Shown piece by piece: positions 58,843 through 64,000 of a DNA stretch of 64,000 nt. Both the position numbers and the translations under genes were made by a program. The DNA is from Streptomyces sp. CB01201 (GTDB taxonomy: Bacteria; Actinomycetota; Actinomycetes; Streptomycetales; Streptomycetaceae). Under the pieces are notes generated by a model. The model saw nothing but the letters and a program-made list of their open reading frames with translations. It did not search any database and was not told the origin of the DNA. Position 1 is the first letter of the stretch. Each line of letters opens with the position of its first letter. Where the stretch lies: NCBI RefSeq assembly GCF_002803085.1, contig NZ_NNBJ01000002.1, positions 577,023 through 641,022 on the forward strand. Reading direction: 5' to 3'.

Positions 58843-59101
58843 CGAGATCCCTTCACTGTGCATGCATCTGGGGGCCCCACCTTCTCACTGGCGGCCGGAA
58901 CGGCGGCAGGGGTGGAGGGGCCCTGACACGTAGTGGTCCTTGGGGTGGAGTCCCCTAGGGGGTGGGCCCTACTTCGGGGGAGGGCCCGTTCGTTCCGGCG
59001 GAGGAGGTGGCCGGAGGGGTCCGTTCCCTACGTTGGTCGGAGGCCGAAGGGGGCGCCCGCACTGGCGGGCGACCGGCCGCATGAGACCTAGGAGAACCAC
59101 C
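58843..59101. other. 259-bp divergent promoter region
   Basis: Between the MFS gene and the ABC operon. It holds the palindrome CCCCTAGGGG (58952-58961) and the stem GGGCCCT/AGGGCCC (58964-58970/58981-58987), possible regulatory structures. No gene is seen. Confidence 0.4.
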
Positions 59102-59923
59102 GTGACTACGGCTGTGACCATTCCTCGACACGGGGGCACTGGAGGAGGGCGTGCGGCGGTCGCGGCACGGGCGCGCCAGGTTGTGAAGGCGTACGGGTCG
59201 GGGGAGACCCGGGTGGTGGCCCTCGACCAGGTCGACGTCGACATCGACCGGGGGCAGTTCACCGCGATCATGGGCCCGTCGGGTTCCGGCAAGTCCACGC
59301 TGATGCACTGCCTGGCCGGGCTCGACACGGTGACGAGCGGCCAGATCTATCTGGACGAGACCGAGATCACGGGGCTCAAGGACAAGAAGCTGACGCAGCT
59401 GCGCCGGGACCGGATCGGGTTCATCTTCCAGGCGTTCAACCTGCTGCCGACGCTGAACGCCCTGGAGAACATCACGCTGCCGATGGACATCGCGGGCCGC
59501 AGGCCGGACGCGCAGTGGCTGGAGCGCGTGGTGGAGACGGTGGGCCTGGCCGGCCGGCTCAAGCACCGCCCGACCCAGCTCTCCGGCGGCCAGCAGCAAC
59601 GGGTGGCCGTGGCAAGGGCGTTGGCGGCCCGGCCGGAGATCATCTTCGGTGACGAGCCGACCGGAAACCTGGACTCGCGGGCGGGCGCGGAGGTGCTCGG
59701 CTTCCTGCGCCAGTCCGTGGACGAGCTGGGCCAGACCATCGTGATGGTCACCCACGACCCGGTGGCGGCCTCCTATGCGGACCGGGTGCTCTACCTGGCC
59801 GACGGCCGCATCGTGGACGAGATGTTCCGCCCGACCGCCGACGCCGTCCTCGACCGCATGCTGCGCTTTTCTGGGGGACGCCCCCAGACCCCCGATTCCG
59901 ACGCGCAGGGGCGTACGTCATGA
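59102..59923 (+). CDS. ABC transporter ATP-binding protein, MacB/LolD type
   Basis: 273 residues. Walker A GPSGSGKSTLMH, LSGGQQQRVAVARAL, Walker B IIFGDEPTGNLDSR, switch MVTHDPVAA. GTG 59102 has AGGAGA 7 nt upstream; the region before it lacks family sequence. Its stop overlaps the permease by 4 nt. Together they form an exporter that may act on cell-envelope or lipid substrates; no sensor is encoded nearby. Confidence 0.92.
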   Translation: MTTAVTIPRHGGTGGGRAAVAARARQVVKAYGSGETRVVALDQVDVDIDRGQFTAIMGPSGSGKSTLMHCLAGLDTVTSGQIYLDETEITGLKDKKLTQLRRDRIGFIFQAFNLLPTLNALENITLPMDIAGRRPDAQWLERVVETVGLAGRLKHRPTQLSGGQQQRVAVARALAARPEIIFGDEPTGNLDSRAGAEVLGFLRQSVDELGQTIVMVTHDPVAASYADRVLYLADGRIVDEMFRPTADAVLDRMLRFSGGRPQTPDSDAQGRTS

Positions 59924-62499
59924 GCGTGCTCAAGACCTCGATGCGCAACTTCCTCGCGCACAAGGGGCGGATGGCGCTCTCGGCCGTCGCGGTCCTGCTG
60001 TCGGTGGCGTTCGTGTGCGGCACGCTCGTCTTCACCGACACCATGAACACCACCTTCGACAAGCTGTTCGCGGCGACCTCGGCGGATGTGACGGTCAGCC
60101 CCAAGTCGGCCTCCGACGACGGCACCACCTCCCGGACCGGCAAGCCCGAGGCGCTGCCCGCCTCGCTCGTCGACCAGGTCGCCAAGGTGCCCGGCGTGCG
60201 CACGGCCGCGGGCGCGATCGGCAGCACCGGCGTCACGGTCGTCAACGCCAAGAACGAGAACATGGGCTCCAGCACCGGGGCCCCGACCATCGCCGGCAAC
60301 TGGACGGAGAACAGCCTCAAGGCGATGGAGATCACCTCCGGCCGTGCCCCGCGCGGGCCGACCGAGATGATGGTCGACGCCGACACCGCCGGCAAGCACC
60401 ACCTCAAGCTCGGTGACGAGCTGCGCACCATCGCCGTCACCGGCGACTTCACCGCGAGGATCACCGGCATCGCCACCTTCAAGGTGACCAACCCGGGCGC
60501 GGCCGTCGTCTACTTCGACACCCCGACCGCCCAGCGTGAACTCCTGGGCGCGAGCGGCCTGTTCACCCAGATCGACGTCACCGCAGCGAACGGCGTCAGC
60601 GACGCCCGGCTCAAGCAGGACGTGGCGGCCGCGCTCGGTTCGGGTTCCTACAAGCTCCAGACGGCGAAGGAGGCGGCGGACGCGGGCCGCGCCAGTGTCG
60701 GCTCCTTCCTCGACGTGATGAAGTACGCGATGCTCGGCTTCGCCGGGATCGCCTTCGTCGTCGGCATCTTCCTCATCATCAACACGTTCTCGATGCTGGT
60801 CGCCCAGCGCACCCGCGAGATCGGCCTGATGCGCGCCATCGGCTCCAGTCGCAAGCAGGTCAACCGCTCGGTGCTCGTGGAGGCCCTGCTGCTCGGCGTG
60901 TTCGGCTCGGTCCTCGGGGTCGGCGCGGGAGTGGGCCTCGCGGTCGGCCTGATGAAGCTGATGGGCTCCATCGGCATGGACCTGTCGACCGGTGACCTCA
61001 CCGTCCAGTGGACGACCCCCGTCATCGGCCTGATCCTCGGTGTCGTGGTGACCGTCGTCGCCGCCTACGTCCCGGCCCGCCGCGCGGGGAAGATCTCGCC
61101 GATGGCCGCCCTGCGCGACGCCGGCACCCCCGCCGACGGCAAGGCCGGAGCGATCCGGGCCGCCATCGGCCTGGTCCTGACCGGCGCCGGCACCGCGGCC
61201 CTGTTCGCCGCCGCCAACTCCTCGAAGGCGGCGTCCGGTTCGGGCCTGCTCGGCCTCGGCGTCGTGCTCACCCTGATCGGCTTCGTCGTCGTCGGGCCGC
61301 TGCTCGCGGGCATCGTGGTGCGGGTGATCAGCGCGCTGGTGCTGCGGATGTTCGGGCCCGTGGGGCGGATGGCCGAGCGCAACGCACTGCGCAATCCGCG
61401 GCGTACGGGGGCGACGGGCGCCGCCCTGATGATCGGGCTCGCCCTGGTGGCCTGTCTGTCGGTGGTCGGTTCCTCGATGGTCGCCTCGGCCACCAGTGAA
61501 CTCGACAGGTCGGTCGGCGCGGACTTCATCGTCTCCTCCGGCACCGGCCAGCCGATCGTGCCGCAGGCCGCCGACGCGATCAGGAAGACCCCGGGCATCG
61601 AGCACGTCACCAACTACAAGCCGGTGGACGCCAAACTGACCGCCCCCGACGGCAAGGCGCAGAACGGCCAGGTCACCGCCGCCGACCCCACCTACCAGGA
61701 CGACCTGCGGCGCAAGACCGTCGCCGGTGACCTGTCGGCGGCCTACGGCAGGGGCGCGATGTCGGTCGGCGACGCCTACGCCAAGGAACACGGGGTCGAG
61801 GTCGGCGACACGATGACCGTCGCCTTCAAGGGCGGCACCACCGCCAAGCTGAAGGTCGCGGCGATCACCTCGGACGACACCAACGTCGACAAGGGCGCGA
61901 TGTACACCAACATCACGACCGTCGAGCAGTATCTGCCGGCCGACAGGATGCCGAAGAACCTGCTGATGTTCGCCAAGGCCGACGACGGGAAGGCCAAGGA
62001 CGCCTACGCCTCCCTGAAGGAGTCCCTGAAGGCCTATCCGCAGTACAAGGTGCAGAACCAGACGGACTTCAAGAAGGACCTGAAGGACCAGATCGGCCAG
62101 CTCCTGAACATCGTGTACGGGCTGCTCGCCCTCGCGATCATCGTGGCGGTGCTCGGTGTGGTGAACACCCTGGCCCTGTCGGTGGTCGAGCGGACCCGGG
62201 AGATCGGCCTGCTGCGGGCGATCGGCCTCTCGCGCCGCCAGCTGCGCCGGATGATCCGCCTGGAGTCGGTGGTGATCGCCCTGTTCGGCGCGCTGCTCGG
62301 CCTCGGGCTCGGCATGGGCTGGGGCACCACGGCGCAGAAGCTGCTGGCCCTGGAGGGCATGGGCGTCCTGGAGATCCCCTGGCCGACCATCCTCACCGTG
62401 TTCGTGGGCTCCGCGTTCGTGGGCCTGTTCGCCGCCCTGATACCCGCCTTCCGGGCGGGCCGGATGAACGTCCTGAACGCGATCGCCGCCGATGGCTAG
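59920..62499 (+). CDS. ABC transporter permease with two FtsX domains
   Basis: 859 residues. N-terminal helix (MALSAVAVLLSVAFVCGTL), a MacB-like periplasmic domain (about 35-250), a first FtsX block (LVAQRTREIGLMRAIGSS), a second one with another extracytoplasmic domain, and a C-terminal FtsX block (LSVVERTREIGLLRAIGLSRRQL). The twofold internal repeat is typical for actinobacterial MacB-type permeases. Coupled to the ATPase gene; its TAG stop overlaps the convergent stop of the next gene by 4 bp. Confidence 0.92.
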   Translation: MSVLKTSMRNFLAHKGRMALSAVAVLLSVAFVCGTLVFTDTMNTTFDKLFAATSADVTVSPKSASDDGTTSRTGKPEALPASLVDQVAKVPGVRTAAGAIGSTGVTVVNAKNENMGSSTGAPTIAGNWTENSLKAMEITSGRAPRGPTEMMVDADTAGKHHLKLGDELRTIAVTGDFTARITGIATFKVTNPGAAVVYFDTPTAQRELLGASGLFTQIDVTAANGVSDARLKQDVAAALGSGSYKLQTAKEAADAGRASVGSFLDVMKYAMLGFAGIAFVVGIFLIINTFSMLVAQRTREIGLMRAIGSSRKQVNRSVLVEALLLGVFGSVLGVGAGVGLAVGLMKLMGSIGMDLSTGDLTVQWTTPVIGLILGVVVTVVAAYVPARRAGKISPMAALRDAGTPADGKAGAIRAAIGLVLTGAGTAALFAAANSSKAASGSGLLGLGVVLTLIGFVVVGPLLAGIVVRVISALVLRMFGPVGRMAERNALRNPRRTGATGAALMIGLALVACLSVVGSSMVASATSELDRSVGADFIVSSGTGQPIVPQAADAIRKTPGIEHVTNYKPVDAKLTAPDGKAQNGQVTAADPTYQDDLRRKTVAGDLSAAYGRGAMSVGDAYAKEHGVEVGDTMTVAFKGGTTAKLKVAAITSDDTNVDKGAMYTNITTVEQYLPADRMPKNLLMFAKADDGKAKDAYASLKESLKAYPQYKVQNQTDFKKDLKDQIGQLLNIVYGLLALAIIVAVLGVVNTLALSVVERTREIGLLRAIGLSRRQLRRMIRLESVVIALFGALLGLGLGMGWGTTAQKLLALEGMGVLEIPWPTILTVFVGSAFVGLFAALIPAFRAGRMNVLNAIAADG

Positions 62500-63965
62500 G
62501 GCTGCGGACCGGACTGCCGCGGCTGGAGTTTGAGCAGTACGTAGCCCCCTGCCACCCCGGTGATCGAGTACTCGGCACCGGGGTGCAGGGTCGTCGCGTA
62601 CTGGACGGGATTGCCCGCCCAGCCGTCGGAGTTGTCGATCGCGATGTAGCGCGGGACCACCGGGCGGGCCGCGCCCACCCAGAAGACCCGGCAGCGCGAG
62701 GTGAGCCGGGCGATGGGCCCGATGTCCGCCTCGACGGTCGCCCCGTCCGGGATCCGTTCCAACAGCCGCTCCACGGCGCTCACTTGGGGGCTCTTGCGGT
62801 ACGTGGCCGAAGCGGTCAGGGCCGCGAGCGGCAGCGAGGGCGTCAGCGCGAGGGCCGCGGCGGCCGTGCAGGCGGGCAGGTTGCGGGCGTACGTACGCAG
62901 CCAGGGGCGCGGGCTGGTGCGGGCGGTGGCCACCGCGTCGGCCAGGGCGAGCGCCAGGACCGGCATCAGGACCGCGCTGTAGTGCCAGTCGGTCGACCAG
63001 TAGTGGTCCTCCGAGGACACGAAGCGCCAGCCCAGCGTGGGCAGCGCGGCGAGCAGCAGCGGGGAGCGCAGCGCGAGGAGGCCCGTGGTGGGGAGCAGCG
63101 TCCACAGCAGGGTGGGGAGCTTGACGTCCCAGGCGGCGAACGGGCCCGCGCCGCCGTGCATCTTGCTCCAGTAGTCGTAGCTGTCCGTGGAGTTGAACGC
63201 CGGGATGACCAGGGTGAGCGTGACCAGGACGGCCACCGCCCCGAACGCGGCCACCACCAGCGCCCAGCGCACCGCGCGCGGCGAGGTGCGGCGGGCGCGT
63301 ACGGCGACGACGACGGCGAGCGCGGACGCGGTCAGGCCGAGGTCCTCCTTCACCAGGACGAGGGGCAGCGCGTACAGAAGGGCCGCGCGCCACCGGCCGC
63401 GCAGCACCGCCTCCAGGCTGAACGCGATCAGCGGGACGGCGAAGCAGATCTCGTGGAAGTCGAAGTCGACGGCCCGCTGGATCCCCCAGGAGAGCCCGAA
63501 CGCGACCCCGATCGCGAGGCCGGGCCCCCGCCCGAGCAGCCGGGCCGAGCCGCGCACCACGGGAATCGCGGCCAGCGCGAACAGTGCGGACTGGGCGACG
63601 AGCAGGGTGACGGGTGTGGGGAACAGCCGGTAGGCGGGGGCGAGCAGGGCGGTCACCGGGCTGAAGTGGTCCCCGAGGATGTTCGCGCCGGGTCCCTTGA
63701 GGTCGGCGACCGGCGCCTGGAAGTGCGCGTAGGCGCGGACGACCTGCTCGAAGATCCCCAGATCCCAGGACAGGGTCTCCATGCGCCGGTAGCGCAGGAC
63801 GCTGAGCGCGGTGTACGCGGCGAAGAGCGCGGCGGCCAGCAGATAGGGATCGGCGGCCGGCCGCGAGCGTATTCGCGGCCGGGGCGGCCCGTTCTTCCTC
63901 GGGCTTTTCGACGCCGTCGCCTCCCCGGTGGTGGTCTCGGGCAGGGAGAGGAGGACTCCGGTCAC
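62496..63965 (-). CDS. DUF2079 polytopic membrane protein
   Basis: 489 residues with about 10 hydrophobic helices. It begins near DPYLLAAALFAAYTALSVLRYRRMETLSWDLGIFEQVV and GDHFSPVTALLAPAYRLFPTP, conserved in DUF2079, distantly resembling GT-C glycosyltransferases (His/Asp in the first loop). Ends in a soluble C-terminal domain. GTG 63965 follows AGGAG by 8 nt. Function unknown; a role in envelope glycosylation is inference. Confidence 0.82.
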   Translation of the reverse strand: MTGVLLSLPETTTGEATASKSPRKNGPPRPRIRSRPAADPYLLAAALFAAYTALSVLRYRRMETLSWDLGIFEQVVRAYAHFQAPVADLKGPGANILGDHFSPVTALLAPAYRLFPTPVTLLVAQSALFALAAIPVVRGSARLLGRGPGLAIGVAFGLSWGIQRAVDFDFHEICFAVPLIAFSLEAVLRGRWRAALLYALPLVLVKEDLGLTASALAVVVAVRARRTSPRAVRWALVVAAFGAVAVLVTLTLVIPAFNSTDSYDYWSKMHGGAGPFAAWDVKLPTLLWTLLPTTGLLALRSPLLLAALPTLGWRFVSSEDHYWSTDWHYSAVLMPVLALALADAVATARTSPRPWLRTYARNLPACTAAAALALTPSLPLAALTASATYRKSPQVSAVERLLERIPDGATVEADIGPIARLTSRCRVFWVGAARPVVPRYIAIDNSDGWAGNPVQYATTLHPGAEYSITGVAGGYVLLKLQPRQSGPQP

Positions 63966-64000
63966 GGGTGGTGCTCCTTGGGTCAGCGGGCGGGGGTGGT

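Noticed and set aside
59791..63393. 1200-codon minus-strand frame opposite the ABC permease
   Set aside because: His/Arg/Gly/Asp-rich shadow of a well-defined FtsX permease and part of DUF2079 in another frame.

Overview
The window is 64 kb of very GC-rich, densely coded DNA from the core chromosome of a Streptomyces or very close relative. Evidence: an SsgA-like (SALP) sporulation protein, an Rpf/G5/DUF348 resuscitation factor, protein O-mannosyltransferase, frequent GTG starts with GTGA/ATGA overlaps, leaderless-type promoters, and the dispersed intergenic repeat GCGCAGTTCC(T/C)CGCGCCCCT. From memory, the gene order (ssgE, pmt, rpfB-ksgA-ispE, galTEK, tamR/tam, desaturase-tetR-ppc, pth-rplY, prs-glmU) resembles one arm of the S. 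coelicolor chromosome. No searches were run.

Layout. 0-5.2 kb: 3' part of an MMPL exporter, an SsgE-like protein, and a three-gene ECF metal transporter (cbiM-cbiQ-cbiO) behind a near-perfect Nur (nickel) box. 5.2-11.3 kb: a 56-bp tandem repeat, a serine hydrolase/SDR pair, a penicillin-binding transpeptidase and protein O-mannosyltransferase. 11.4-17.3 kb: rsmI, a small zinc-ribbon protein behind a strongly structured leader, tatD, rpfB, ksgA and ispE. 17.3-25.6 kb: Uma2 protein, lipoprotein, ABC-F protein, two paralogous membrane-anchored PQQ-like beta-propellers and a LuxR regulator with a degenerate receiver.

25.7-34.4 kb: sodium/solute symporter divergent from galT-galE-galK (sugar uptake plus Leloir pathway), GNAT, a LuxR response regulator overlapping the convergent tamR, tam and a VOC protein. 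34.4-41.1 kb: secreted VCBS propeller, TetR-desaturase pair with tandem candidate operators, and ppc. 41.1-49.3 kb: repeats, membrane protein, pth, rplY, LysR plus atypical class A beta-lactamase-like protein, prs, glmU, tRNA-Gln and a tRNA-adjacent HTH protein that may have a LAGLIDADG-like domain.

49.4-64 kb: orphan histidine kinase, then a cluster of SUKH immunity-type and deaminase-type proteins (51.0-56.0 kb) ending in an 884-residue protein with a collagen-like linker. A DivIVA-like coiled coil, an MFS exporter, a MacB/FtsX-type ABC transporter and a DUF2079 membrane protein follow. The SUKH/deaminase cluster and the leader RNA at 12.4 kb are the least explained parts and the best candidates for something undescribed. 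Most of the rest is conserved housekeeping and regulation.
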